Assembly: GCA_038503075.1 (NCBI GenBank)
Contig: JBCAML010000019.1
Span: forward strand, 1,116,001-1,180,000
Reading direction: 5' to 3'
From: Gyromitra esculenta
Lineage: Eukaryota; Ascomycota; Pezizomycetes; Pezizales; Discinaceae
Length of the DNA stretch: 64,000 bases
In this document: positions 40,521-53,825 of the stretch, piece after piece
Layout of the letters: each line of letters starts with the position of its first letter
Position numbering within the stretch: the first letter of the stretch is position 1
The notes under the pieces: generated by a model
Database searches by the model: none
Seen by the model: the letters and a program-made list of their open reading frames with translations, nothing else
Told to the model about the DNA's origin: nothing
Program-made: the position numbers and the translations under genes

Positions 40521-41571
40521 TTTGCGAGAGGAGGGGGGGATCTGGCGGATGTTTGGTCGGTGGGGTGGCTTTTGTGAGGTAGTTTCGCTGGGGATGAGGT
40601 GGGTTGCTATTTTTGGAATGTATCACCAGGGCCAGGGTTCAATGCTGACAATACATGCATATTTGAAAACGGGCGGCATTGGCCATCACTCGGCTAGGGT
40701 GTAGATACAGATAATGATGTGAATAGTATTTTCATCGGTTTAAGTTTATTTAACAGATGTAGGATACGCTGTACCTCTATTGTCTTTTGGGCTTACATAT
40801 TTACTGAAGGTATGGATAGCTTCACCATTCGTCCCAGCGGACAGTATATATAGAGGGCTCTTTCTCTCTCTCAGATAGATAGATAGATAGATTCATCATT
40901 CGCGCATCCAACCCGTAGGTTATGGCGGCTCTTTCTCTCTCTCGCTTCCCTAGGGTTTTGTTCACACCATAACTTTTGTCGCATGCGATATTCTTTACCC
41001 ACTTAAACAATGAAACTATGATTTAACAAAAAAACCTCTCCCTCATCTCCCTTCTATTTCATTACTTAATCCCTGGTAGAGACGCACAACTTCTCCAGGC
41101 GCATGCGCAGTACGTTCTTGCCAATCAACTCTCTAGCCAACAGTGAGCGATCACAAGACATGTTGAATTGATGGCTTCCCAAGCCTTCGGTCAAGTACAT
41201 CTAAAATATAGTGGTTTGTATATCTTTGTATTTATATAGCAAGAGCTTAGACCCTCTTCTTAATATCCCAATCCCAATTCCAGTCCTAGTTCGTATCCAA
41301 ACAATCCGACAAGCAAAAAAAACAAACAGCCAAAGACCGAAAAAGTGATCAGGGCAAGCAGAATTAGAAAGTAAAAAAGCAAGAAAAAAAACGATTAATC
41401 GAGCCCACGCCAAACACACACCATAACACAAACATGAAAAAATACCTTTCCCCTTCCACCCCTTCCACCCACCTCTCTCTTCTCCATCCCACGGAATAGG
41501 CAAACAGAGACATAGAGTACACGAAAAACAACTCCATCTTGTATTCTATAGTACATTGTCGGATTCTATTT
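40521..41571. other. Intergenic, nothing recognised
   Basis: Upstream region of the parvulin gene and 3' flank of the transporter gene. Short (GATA)n tract near 40876 and poly-purine stretches only. Confidence 0.55.
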
Positions 41572-43099
41572 CTAGTTGTGTTCGACGGGGTGCTCTGGCA
41601 ATAGCTCTGACCTCTGTTCTGGGTCGCCAGTGCCATCGTAGTTACTATCCTTACGTTTACCAAGGCAGGCGACCATGGGTGGGCGGATCAGTTCTGCAAT
41701 CATAAATCAGTTTCACTCTCGTGATATAAGTGGGGGACAATTAAGAGAGTAGCGTCATACCATTGAACAAAAAAGTTCCGTAAACCAACATTGCAAAGCC
41801 CACAATTTGCAACGGCTTAAAGGTTTCCCAGTGGAGGGCTAATGAGAAAATCCAGATAAACAATGTTCGGCACGTATCGATGATGCTCCTGGCGGTAGCC
41901 GAAATAGATCTGGTCACGCTGATTCCGAAGAAGTTGAACCCTCCAATTGATATCATGATAGCCACAGAGCTTATCGCGACCGCCCTGTAGCTAGTGATTT
42001 CCCTCAATCCTTCAGCAGCATCGAAATACCCATACTGCCCGTCTGGATGGCTCCCGATAGTCACGTGCAAGAATATCATTCCAATGACGGTGACCACGAA
42101 CCCGAAGAGGCCTTCCCAGCCTACAACCTTGAGGGGCTCAAGGGCGTAGTTCTCAAGAATCCATTCCTCCGTAACGAATTGAGTTGCAGTGAAGATTTGG
42201 GCACCAGCGATTAAGAGAACGCCGATGATGGTGCGGACAGCGTCAGTCGCAACGGTGGCCTTAGCTTCGGGGTTTTCAACTGGAGCCGGTTCTTCCTTGA
42301 AGAGAGCACCAGCAAGACCAACGATTCCTACACCAAGGACAACAACGAAGAGGGCAAACCATTGGAAAGGACGAAGGTGGCGCTTGAGGAAGAGAACGCT
42401 AAAGAGACCAACAAACAAAACGAGTGCTCCACGCGTCATTTGGTAGACTATATTTTACTGTTAGCTATCGTTATGAGGTTTCTAACGGGTTTCGGATAAC
42501 TTACTACTTGCCGCAACGAAGAGGAAGCCAATATTCATGAGCGTTGTACCGGCAATATCACAACAAGCGGGAATAGCTAGCAAAAACACCTTCCAACCAG
42601 TGATATGAATACGGCCATCTGAATTCTTAATGAGTGGCTTCACGGCGGGATTCACGGTGCTAGGTTCGGGCTCCACGGAATCAACAGGCTCGTAACCAGC
42701 ACGCTCACGTTTTCCATCCCTCCACATCTTGCTAAGCGAGAAACAACCGACAATCAACCAGCATCCCATCTCTCCGATAAACATTTGAAGCCTACGAGTT
42801 AAAATTCATATTAGCCAGCTTGCTCATGTTATTATAGGCCAAATATCCACCTCATCTAGGGGGCTGGGAAGCTCACGTCTGCATAACCGGCTGCTCGAAA
42901 TCATGTCTTTTCGAAGTATCAGGATCATCACAGTTCCGGACACACTGCTTGTCCTGGTACTTTGTTAGGAGGGTATTCGCGACACCAGTAACAAGCATCT
43001 ACATAACAAACAGTCTGTTAGATTCCTTATCTCCCATGGGCACCAGCTGGAAGAACTTACACCAGTGACCAGCAATCCGATGACTGACTTTCTCGCCAT
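41572..43099 (-). CDS. SLC35F6-like drug/metabolite-transporter family membrane protein
   Basis: Five exons: 43099-43061, 42998-42877, 42791-42505, 42447-41761 and 41693-41572, giving 418 residues. The N-terminus MARKSVIGLLVTGMLVTG, then NTLLTKYQD, begins the first membrane segment. Family blocks include CDIAGTTLMNIGFLFVAAS, then YQMTRGALVLFVGLFSVLFL and IIDTCRTLFIWIFSLALHWE. About ten hydrophobic segments are visible, with a hydrophilic loop after the second. The C-terminal cytosolic tail is in exon 5. Human SLC35F6 is lysosomal/mitochondrial with unsettled substrate. The fungal role is unknown. Confidence 0.88.
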
Positions 43100-45607
43100 G
43101 ATTGCGTGTCGCTAGTTTATGTCGTTTGAAAATAATTAAAATGGTAAAAGGCTCCTCTGGAGCTGGTAGTTGAGTGGGAGAGTTTGGTAGGATCAGCAGT
43201 GAAGCTGATGTTGAGGGAAGGGTGCCTTTGTCTAGTCCAATCGAGGTGTTGTTGCGGCTATCGCATCACGAGCTCACCCGGGGCTGCGCGGCTACCGAAC
43301 ACGGAATATTCCGCGTCCGCCTGTCCTGATAAGCTTTATAGCATGCTCTAACATGTACGAGATTATTATTATTAGATGATTCTTTACAGCTATGTTCAGT
43401 AGAAAACAGCTAAATAGAATATTGATGATAGCAACAACCTATCTCAGAAAGAAAATTTCATAGTATAGCGTTCTGTTTTCGCAGTACTAAACTTCAGGGC
43501 TCCAGCGCTACGCGTATAAATGGTACTGCCAATGATCACACTCTATTAGATGTTTAACGGGAGAATGTGCCTTTAAGCAAATAAAGGGTCGTTTTATCAG
43601 GGACTGGCACAACTGAAGAGCACATGTGGCTATTTGAATTACCATGCACTAAATCACATATTTCACATATTGGCTCTTAACAGGAGCAGATATCAAGACC
43701 ACCCCTCGTTTACTTTATACTCGCCAGTATCACTTATCTCGAGAATATAGGGGTGGGATAGTGTGTAGTGATTATGAGACTAAAAATTTATCACGTTAAA
43801 GCACCATCCAACAATTCGGGAGAGCGGGGGAGGAATGACAAGTCATCAAAGAAAGGCCGAAAGGGGGTGGGCCTACCAAGAAAGCAGGCCAACGTCCAGC
43901 AGTTTGACAGTAGTGCTTTTATAATTTACTCACCGGGGTTTGCTTCTCCCACACATAGTCGGTGGATTTTTGATCTTTATGGGTGGAATGTGTGGAGGAG
44001 CCCTCCGACACAAACGAATGAAATATTAGACCCTTTGTGCAAATAGGTCCAGCTCAAATTTCTGGTGATTTTATTGGTGCCGATCAACTTCTAATCGGCT
44101 AAAAACTAGGGCCAGCTCTAAAGCGCAGAGGGCCTATTTACCATTTCTCCAGGCAACACCGTACTAGACTCATCTAATTTGCTCGTTTATACTAGGTAAT
44201 CACTATAATTTATCTCAACTGACTACATGCATTTGTTTGCGGTCTTTGCTTGCGGGTGAGTTGCATATTTACTTATTTATGGAAATCCCCGGCCAGGAAT
44301 AATTCACTGGACGCAATATAATATCCAACTCATTCCAGGCCATCCCGCTGACAACGGCTTCCTCAGGCTTATTTAGAGATTAGGCATGGTTACGAATACA
44401 TTCCTTATTCCTTCCCTGGTAGGAGTAGTTTAATTATGTCCTACTTAGTCAGATAATACGACCATGTTCAACCATATCGATGGTGATGAAACTACTCTCT
44501 CAGAGGAACGACTCCCAGAGATTTATGAGTGGAGAGGTTGATTCTGCCGAAAGTTGATGGTAGAACTTGGGTGGCCCGCACAATGCCCTTTTGACCTTCT
44601 AATTTTCCATATAAGCTATATCGAATTTGGAGAATTAGTTCATTTTCTGTATTTCTCCCATTTAAAATACCCCCGAAAGATTTACTATTGGTTTAGTTAT
44701 TTAGTTATTTATTTTGTTTAACTAATTAATCGTAACTAGCACTTAAGCTATGACAATACCAATAGTTTTAGCTAACGTTTTCTCCCGTCTCTTGATCCAT
44801 CTTCTTGGCCACATAGTCCGAGATCCTAGCCTCAATACTAACGACACCCCCCAGCTCGAACACAGTATAAAGATATTTGCTAGGTGTTGGTTTATCCGGA
44901 AGTGAAGCTGAAACTTACAATTGCTCTGAGCATAGAAACCTTCAAGAGATAAGGAGCATCTTCTGAAGTTTAGATCTTATTGTTACTTTCTTGTCAATCT
45001 TGTGGTGCGCACGCTGTTTAGAATAACTCCTGGCTGGCGGTTGTGCTTGCCATTATCTTGGATTAGCCAACGGCCAGGACCGGCCATCTGCTGGAACACA
45101 AGTTTTTACCCAACCAGAAGCCCGCGCAAGGTTTTCCAGCCGATGGTAGGTGCTAGCCGTTGACTGATCAAGGATAGTATGTAAACCGTTTCAGTCCTTC
45201 TATGGCATACTTCGCTTAGATCTGGACCGGGAAGTTGGCAAAAGCCGAATCCGTATAAAAATCCATAGAGAGAGGTAACCCAACAAATATACGCCAAGAG
45301 AAGCGCTATCTCACCTAGATTTCTCTACTCAGAGGAGTTTTGTGGTCAGTGTGTTGAAAGTAGGAGAATAGAAATGTTCTTTTGGTGAGAGTGAAGCTAC
45401 CGAAATCCGTTGCTACAGAGCTGGCGATGGCTTCACGGCGGTCAGGTTATTGACGAAGTCCGCCATACGCTCTGTTTTCGGCGAGAGGGCCCAGCCTCTC
45501 TCGCCGAGAACAGCCACCGCAGTATTTGGTGAAATTCGTTCCGGTGCCAGTAGGTAAAGCATGCATAGGACATGTTGGCTTTCCATGATTTTCCCCCAAA
45601 AGCCCAA
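43100..45607. other. Intergenic, nothing recognised
   Basis: 2.5 kb with only short ORFs lacking protein-like composition. AT-rich near 44600-44760. Confidence 0.5.
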
Positions 45608-45773
45608 GTACAGTCGCCTCGATATGTCAGATGCCAAGTCTCAGTAGGATTTCGTACAGGCTAGCACGTTATCCGAGATAGCAGATTAGTTTTAGTGAGC
45701 AAAAAAGATTATGTGACATAGGAGAATCCGCATGAGACAGCGAGGAATCCGATATAACGAGGTGCGGCTGCAC
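45608..45773. mobile_element. Foldback element, copy c
   Basis: Left end TACAGTCGCCTCGATATGTC (45608-45627), right end TCCGATATAACGAGGTGCGG (45749-45768), imperfectly inverted. The interior aligns with copy b (GATGCCAAG, GGATTTC, TTATCCGAGATAGCAGATTA). Confidence 0.6.
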
Positions 45774-46125
45774 TACGGTATTCTAATGCCATGCAAGATA
45801 GTATGTAGTGCTGCTCCGCGATGCCGGGTCTCAGACATGGTTTTTCCGGCAAATAAGATGGCGCAGAACTTGAATCTGCACGTTTCATGCGCAGCAATGA
45901 CTCAATGAGATGACGCGATGCCGCATCGAGCGCAGGCGAGAGATCACGTGTTCCACTCAACACGTCTCCCGAATATTCCTGCGACGCGTTGAATACCGTG
46001 AAGGCATGCTCTTGAACTGAACCGCATCCTCAGCCTTTAAATTGGCGCAATTCCTTCTCTAGGTACACCATCATCCTCGCGCGTTTCCTCTCCAATCCTT
46101 TCAAATCACAAAAGTCTCAATCGCA

Positions 46126-48648
46126 ATGGCGGACAAGCAGGCCTCAGTTTACATCGTCGACCTTGGCCGGTCAATGGATGAGACGCACAATGGCAGGTCG
46201 GAGACGGACCTAGAGTTTGCGATGCAGTACGTTTGGGATAAGATCACTACGACGGTATGTCATTATCTTATGAATATATGGAAGTATTGACCACTAATAG
46301 AGTGTTCACAGATTTCAAACAACAGGAAGACTGACACGATTGGCGTAGTTGGGTTTCGCACTAATGGTGAGTACCGCCAGAATATTTTTAAGTTCTCCAA
46401 AGCTTATATCTGTCTGTGTTTTAGGAACCGACAATGATATGATGGCGGAGGATGGCTATGAGAATATAAGCGTGCTCAGTCCAATCAGCCAGTACGACTC
46501 CGGTCGCCACTCTAAGGGTCTCTAGAGCTAATAGTCTTGGGATAGGTTCCTTATGCCGCACGTTAGAGAGCTTCAGAAAGCCTTACACCCTAGTAGAACG
46601 GATAAAGGAGATGGCATCTCTGCGCTCTGTATTGCGATCCAGATGATCATGACCTACTGCAAGAAACTTAAGTATACTCGGAATATCTGCCTCGTCACCA
46701 ATGGTTCGGGCGATTTCGATCCAGATGAGTTTGAGGATATCAAGAACCAGATTAAAACCGAGGGTATCAATCTTACTGTTCTGTAAGTCCTCGAGTGGGG
46801 TCTAGGGGTCTACTCGGTAGACTAAGTACTAACTGGGCTACCTCAGAGGGGTGGACTTCGATGATGAGGAATTTGGGTTCCAAGAAGAGAATAAAAATCC
46901 CAAGAAGGTAGGTTGGCCCCCAACTAGTTAGGTTACAAATTGAACTGATAGGTGTAGGCAAAAAACGAATCCGTATTGCGTGGGTTATGCTCCGATGTTG
47001 ATGGTGTCTTCGGCACCCTCCAAGAGGCCATCGACGAACTTGGTAACCCACGCCTCAAGAAGACACGCCCTGTTGCCTCCTTCAAAGGGGATCTCACTCT
47101 CGGTGACCCCGCCAACTACAGTAGTGCTCTCACTATCGAGGTCGAACGGTACCCTCGTACTATGATCGCCAAGCCGGTTTCTGCGTCCTCCTACGTTATG
47201 AAGACTGCGCCAGCCGAAGGTGAAGAACCCTCAATCGGAGACATTGCATTCGATGGCACTAGCAACAACCTACAAACCGTGAGGCAGGCGAGGGCATACC
47301 AGGTCGATGACGATGAAGCTGCTGGCGGGAAGATGGATATCGATAAGGAGCAGTTGGAGAAGGGATATAGCTATGGGAGGGAGGTCGTACCGATCAGCAG
47401 TACCGATGAGACTATTACGATATTCGAGACTGAGCCAGGACTACAGATTATTGGGTTTGTTCCGATTGATACGTATAAGCGATACATGAGTATGTCGACC
47501 ACGAACATTATTGTTGGGAGTAGAGGAAATCCAAAAGCGGCGATGGCGCTCTCGTCGCTGATCCATGCACTCTTTGAACTCGAATCGTATGCATTGGCAA
47601 GACTGGTTAAGAAGAAGAATGCGCAGCCTTTGATGGTCGTCTTAGCACCTTCGATCGATACGGATTTTGAGTGTTTGATCGATGTCGAGGTACGTTCCTG
47701 CTTTACTCGTTCCAGGCAAATCTTTCGGGGGTGTCTTGGAGCTCATGTCATAGTCAGGTTCCTTTCGCGGAAGATGCGAGAGCATACAAATTTGCTCCAC
47801 TCGACAAAGTTAAGACGGTCACTGGAAAGGTTCTCGATAAGCACCGAAACATCCCCAGTACTGATATGGATACATTCATAAGTGACTACGTGGATAGCAT
47901 GGACCTTTCCACATTTAGCCAAGATGACGAAGGAAACCCTTCAGAATACATCACAGTAGAGGACACATTCTCCCCTATCCTCCACCGAATCAACCAAGTC
48001 ATCCGTTGGCGTGCCATCCGACCCGATGAACCGATCCCAGAACCATACGATGTGCTGACAAAGTACTCAAAACTTCCGGATGAGCTAGTAAGCAGTATTC
48101 AAGAGCCACTGGAGAAGCTCATCGCCGCTTGCGACATCAAGAAGGTTGCCCCTAAAGTCGCCGGTAAAAAGGGTCGCCGTGAGCAACCAGTTCCTAAATC
48201 AGGTCTTGACGTTGAGGCACTCCTCACTTCGGTTGCCCCCAGTGGTAGCGCTGTTAGGATCGCTGCTATATCACCTTCAAATGCTATCCCGGAATTCAAA
48301 CGCAAGCTTGCGCTTACTGAAGATTTGGGCGAACTGAGATCCGCGGGGCGGGAGATGTTGGTGATTATGAAGAGTCTTATTACACATAGTATGGCGGATA
48401 TGAATTATGGCCGTGTATGTGAGATGCTGAAGGTAATGAGGGAGGAGTATATAGAGTTTGATGAGGCCTCGATCTATAACGACGTTGTAAAGGAGCTAAA
48501 AAGGAGTATTTTCGCGGAGGAGCTAGGTGGGGATAGGGAAGATATGTGGGGAGACATGCGAATTAATAAGCTAGGACTGGTAACAAAGGCTGAGAGCGAG
48601 AGGGTTGATGTAAATGATGAGGAGGCCAAAAAGTTTCTCTGGAGTTAA
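46126..48648 (+). CDS. KU80: Ku80 DNA end-binding protein
   Basis: Seven exons: 46126-46254, 46312-46366, 46425-46491, 46546-46782, 46847-46907, 46958-47689 and 47758-48648, giving 723 residues, the usual fungal Ku80 length. Order: von Willebrand A-like N-terminus ([23 protein letters not shown]), the Ku beta-barrel core ([40 protein letters not shown]) and a C-terminal DNA-PKcs-binding-like helical domain ([19 protein letters not shown]). With Ku70 it binds broken DNA ends for non-homologous end joining and acts at telomeres. All seven exons join in frame. Confidence 0.95.
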
Positions 48649-49241
48649 AAAAATTTGACTATGAGGCAATGCTGTTATGGGGTGGATGTATAATTTCCTT
48701 GAGTTGGTGTGTTTCAGTATTGGGTTTTAATCGTTTATTTAAATTTATTTTTTTGACGAGCCTTGTAAGGAATCGCTGCCCGCGGGATTCATAGTTCCGT
48801 TGCGTCTTTGATAGATGACTTTAATTTCTCGAATCTTCCGATCATTGACCCTGTTTTTGTAGCCTAGATCATACCACAATACCCTAGCCACATGCAGAGC
48901 TCAGCAGCGAAAAAGGATGTTCCTGCCTCCCTATCTGTGGTAGCTATTTGCAGTCTATAGTCATAGGGTGTGAAGGGCCGGTAATCCTAGCACTAGAATG
49001 ATCGAAACTGCCTGCCCAGCCGGTCACAAAGTAGCAAATATTGCGAGATGAATTCAGATCCCACCCATCTTATATCATAATCTAAGCTTTATGAACCCGC
49101 ATCTCTAGACGGTCACGTGTTTCCGGTCGGTCTCCCGGGTTCTTGAGGTGAGTTTGAAGTCGGAATCCTAAAATCTCAGAATCAGCAGCCACCGAGAATC
49201 TATTTCCATCAACTCACCAAGACAGTACCAATGTCCATCTA

Positions 49242-49605
49242 GCTCTAAGAGTAGCAGTTTTATATCTCCCGAATATGCTCGTTTATATCATCGTGGTTTT
49301 ATCCCAATAGCTTATCTACCGGTTTCTCTGGAGTGGTTCGAAATCTGGAGTGCAAGGTTCCAGAGCAACTACTCCAACGTCCCATCACGTACCCCATTTC
49401 ATCGCCCCATCAAGACATCATCAACACTCACCATACCCTGAGAGTAGCAGATTTATACCTCTTGGATGTGTTCTTTCGTATTATCGTGGTTTTATCCCAA
49501 TAGCTGGTCTGCTGATTCATCTAGATTCAAGAGCGGTTCAAAGTCAGGAGTGCAAGATTTCGGTAGCAACAACTGCTTTGTTCGTCGTTCCGTCACGTAT
49601 TACTA
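49242..49605. repeat. Two-copy imperfect direct repeat, about 193-bp period
   Basis: Unit 1 (about 49242-49395) and unit 2 (about 49436-49605) share GAGTAGCAG, then ATCGTGGTTTTATCCCAATA, GAGTGCAAG and CGTCACGTA blocks. No ORF spans them and the origin is unknown. Confidence 0.65.
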
Positions 49606-49726
49606 TACGGTTCATCTCAGGAAAAGTGAATGCTCGGATACTGCTGCCTAGAAACATAGATTAGTATCAAAGAACGATAATGAGGACGTTGAAGATAGCA
49701 AAGATGATAAAACCAATGATAGATTC

Positions 49727-50534
49727 CCACTCAGAGGCACGCTTGAAGCCTACCATCCAAGTGGGGGCGACTTCATTCGTTTTCTGTAGAGGTTTACCTT
49801 CCTCTATGATGTTCCTCGGATTCCATGGTTCTTTAACTTCCATTTTCTTTGGTTCCTTGGGCTTAGGAACAATTTTTTGTGTTTTTTGCCTCTTCCCCTC
49901 TTTCTGTTGATGGCTTTTTTAATGGATTTTTTTTAGTCGATGCCTTTTTCTTGGATTTCCTTTTTCTTTGGATCTGTTCCACACCCTCTGGCATGCGTGG
50001 GGGAAGGAGGAGGAGGGAAGAAGGAGGGAAGAGAGGTTGAATTTATAGTGGTAGAGAGCGGTGGTCTAGATCAATCGGCACAGGGTTAGGTGAGGCTGCA
50101 AAGGCATCACCATAGAATTTCATCGAAATAAAAACTCCAGTGAGTGATCCGTCGGCGAAAAAAAGTGATCTGTCGGCGAAAAAAGTCCTCGGCGCCAAGG
50201 CCCGTGTGAGTATATATTCCCTCTCTCTCACCTCTCCCCTTCCTCTTTCTTTCTTCCCTCATGCATACCAGAGGAGGGTGTGGAACAGATCCAAAGAAAA
50301 AGGAAATCCAAGAAAAAGGCATCGACTAAAAAAAATCCATTAAAAAAGCCATCAACAGAAAGAGGGGAAGAGGCAAAAAAACACAAAAAATTGTTCCTAA
50401 GCCCAAGGAACCAAAGAAAATGGAAGTTAAAGAACCATGGAATCCGAGGAACATCATAGAGGAAGGTAAACCTCTACAGAAGAAATGAAGTCGCCCCCAC
50501 TTAGTTTGCAGGCTTCAAGCGTGCTACTGAGTGG
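49727..50534. repeat. Long inverted repeat, about 270-bp arms
   Basis: The left arm 49727-49995 is the near-exact reverse complement of the right arm 50260-50534, around a spacer of about 265 bases. Each arm holds Lys-rich coding-like sequence with short frames. Purine/pyrimidine-rich flanks extend the pairing loosely inward. It could be a foldback transposon or the product of an inverted duplication. A transcript would form a long hairpin. Confidence 0.85.
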
Positions 50535-50574
50535 AGCTGTCTTCTCTTTTATTTCTACCATCAATCATGTTTCA

Positions 50575-50790
50575 CTCTCCCGCTCATCATCGTCATCTTC
50601 ATCTCCATTATCTTCATCATCGTTGCCTTCATCTCCATCATCTCCATCATCGTCTGCATCATCGTCTGCATCATCATCATCGTCGTCGTCGTCGTCGCCT
50701 TCACCTCCACAATCTCCACAATCTCCATCATCATTTTCATCATCATCTTCATCATCGTCTTCATCATCATCATCACTGCTCCTAGCTTTC
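50575..50790. repeat. CAT/CGT-type trinucleotide microsatellite
   Basis: Degenerate repeats of TCATCA, TCGTCG and CTCCATCATC type. Long Ser- or His-rich frames on both strands are artefacts of the repeat. Confidence 0.85.
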
Positions 50791-50799
50791 TATCCGCTA

Positions 50800-53700
50800 T
50801 GCACCCCATATTGTCTCACAGCTTGCTAACTTTCATCTACAAAGAATCAGTCCTAGCTACCTCGATACAGACCGGTCATAAAACGGCATCAGAGCCGCCC
50901 AAAACGCCTATGGGGGTCCTTCCACACATCGCTATCCTCAAGAAGTGGCCAACGCTATCAATTCGCCTCTACACCCGCCTCCTTCCTCTACACAGCGGTA
51001 TTATCGATATTCGCACTGAGCCTATATAGAACCCATAACCAAAGGATCCGAGACAGAACCCGACAGGGAGAAGGTGTGTATATAAGAGCGTAAATGAAAA
51101 CAAGTAATCTACACACGTGTAGTTTCACTGCTGTAAAATGAGCTGCGGGTCTAGCCGCTGGCATCAGTCTCTTTGCATCACAAAATATCACTCGCTACTC
51201 TGCACGCCCGGTTACAAATGAGTCTGCAGGCTAAATGGAGTTTCAAGATAATAAATAAGATATCAGAATATATATCAAGCGTTTTAAATGTCTCATGGCG
51301 TCAGTCGCTTGGTTTTGCGATGTATGGTGGTTTGTGTTGTGTGTTTTGTGATGTTTGTTTACGTTGGGCTGGCATATCCGTTCAAATTGAAATCCCACCA
51401 CCAACCACACGGAAACTATTTCTTTCTTTCTTCTAGACATCATCCAAACATCATCCACCACTGCTGCCTCGCAGATCCATCACTCATAACATGTGGTTAA
51501 ATTTGCTACTTCTACGAGCGCGTTAGTATCGCAGCTTCAGAAAAACTATGTTGGTATTTCTACTCCCTCCAATGATCATATTTAACTCCTTATAGATCTA
51601 TCAGCGATTCTTCTGGCCACTGGTGTGATAAAACTCCATAAATTAAAAATATTCAACAAAAATATTTAAAGGACAAAATCCCTCTAATTAAATCAAATAC
51701 ATTTAACTATGTGACTCTTTATCGCAATATGGCATTCGAAGGTAGTAAATCTAAGGGTCCTAGGAAGAGAAATGGAAATGATTTTTATGAACGGGTTTGG
51801 AGGAATTGCTGGTTTCTCATGATTTGGCTTTGGCGCGCTAGTGCTATATGCTAAAGGTTATCTATACCATAAAAGAGATGCTTGAACACTTTATTTACAT
51901 GGGGATGGGGATGGAAAATCTTACTGGGAAAGTGACTCATGAGTCTGGAGCAAGTCCGCGCTCTCGCTGCTTGTCACGATAGGAACTCCTCCCGAACAGA
52001 CGACCTGGATGGTACCCAAGGTACGTAGGACGAATTCAATTTCCCTGATAGTTATTGGATAATCCATCTCTCTTTAGGTTATGGCTATACGCAAGGAATA
52101 AGCCTGGGAGGGAACTAACTTTAGGCCAGCTTTATCTAGGTATTCTTATCTAAATTAAATTCAATAAATAAGATCTAAGGTAGGTATTATACGAGTCGCT
52201 ACGTTACTCGCGGGGGCTAACTCGACTTCTAGGCACCCATCTTAAGATAGTATTATTTTTTGGAGAGCATATACTAATCTGTGCCATTTTATAGAGATGG
52301 TACACGTTTCCCTATCGTTTTCAGGGAGGTTACGTTTGAAACTAATAGAGCAGCTTGGCTAAGGGGCGCTGAAAGATCAACATTATGTGCAGACCCCGGA
52401 GACAGATTCACCTCCCAAAAGACATTTACTGTCCCGTGCCTAGAATTATTACTAGCGTTAAAACGGCTACGATGCTTTCCTTCGTACCCTATGAGGTTAA
52501 ATCTGTCTAAACGGCCTACATAAGGACATCCGACAATATGTGTTAAACGTTGGAACTTCAACTGTTGCATGTATTTCGGGTAGAGTCATTAATCTAAACC
52601 TAGTCTCCTTTAAACGTCCTCCGAAATATACAGTGAGATATATTTCTCTCTAAGTTGCCTATGCCTTAGATAGGGAGAAAAGATTGTGCTGGAGGTTAGT
52701 AGTCAATTCATTTGAAGGTATCGTTTCAATACGTATTAAAGGGTAGCAAGTTAATGGCAAGTGCGATCCCTTAGAGAGTATCTGAAAACGCATCTGGTTT
52801 AGGAAGATCCATTCAGTACTATGTATTGCCGATTTTGGTTTTTGGGAACACTATCTCTCGTATATTGGTGCGGTAGGTCAATCTATTGGAGTGTATGTAT
52901 CACGAATGGAATCTTCCTATCCCATAGTCCAGCAAAAAAAAAAAAGCTGATCCATTATATACTGTGGCTCAACACAGTGTTTACTGAAACCTCATCAGTA
53001 AGAGAGATCCCTCTCGCAAAGGGTCGGCTTTACCGGATTATGGGGTATAGATGATCTCTAAATCATTCAATCACAAGGCGCAGGATTTTAATTTATCCCG
53101 CGGAGCTTCCACATGTCCCTATGGCGTGAGTGACAAGCTATGGCCTCTTCATTGATAGCACCATCAGAGCACCGCTGCTGCTACTTCCTATGAGAAGAGA
53201 TATCTCCTTTCTTACCGATGTTTGGCCTTCCATGAATCGGCGGTTGTTAATTTGCCATCGCCACAATTGCCCTCTCATCTCGCTGGACGGTTGTTGTGCT
53301 ATTCTTGGGATCATGTTTGGAGGTCCGAAGCTGATTCGGAAGGGCAACTGGTTGCCGTGGAGACCTCATGCGGCTCCACTTGGCGCTAATGCAGGCAGCT
53401 GCAGCACCTCGTAAACAAACAACCCCATCATCAATCATCCCGCTAAGGCAAGGCACGACAGCTATTAGGTCAAGGCTTTGCAAAGAAGCGCTCCACACCA
53501 GTTGTCGATTTCCACATCATCCAGCATCTCATCCACCTCACTTTGACTAGATTTACACAGGAGATATTATTCCGGATACGTCCAATTACACATCTACCTT
53601 GCAGCTGTCGCATCTGTGCGCCTGTGTTGGGGTCGCCGTTTTTTTCCTTTCTCTTTTCTTACTGCGCCGAAGGGATAAAGGAGTGTTCCCACCCCCGTCC

Positions 53701-53825
53701 GCCTGAGTTTTCTCTCCTCCGTACATCAACGACAGTTTAGCCTCATACAATTCTTTCTCTCGCTCGGCTGTTTTTTTTTCCCGTTTGTTTGTTATTTTAT
53801 ACTCTTCGATTAGATCAGAAGCAGA
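50800..53825. other. Intergenic, nothing recognised
   Basis: 3 kb without a supported gene. Short ORFs at 52281 and 53130 have no recognisable motif. The last 200 bases are the pyrimidine-rich leader of the gene at 53826. Confidence 0.5.

Noticed and set aside
50485..50829. 114-residue Ser-rich ORF
   Set aside because: It is the translation of a trinucleotide microsatellite, and the other strand gives an equally long Met/Lys-rich frame.
52281..52570. Opposed ORFs of 80 and 93 residues
   Set aside because: No recognisable domain or splice context, and frames are open on both strands, consistent with chance.
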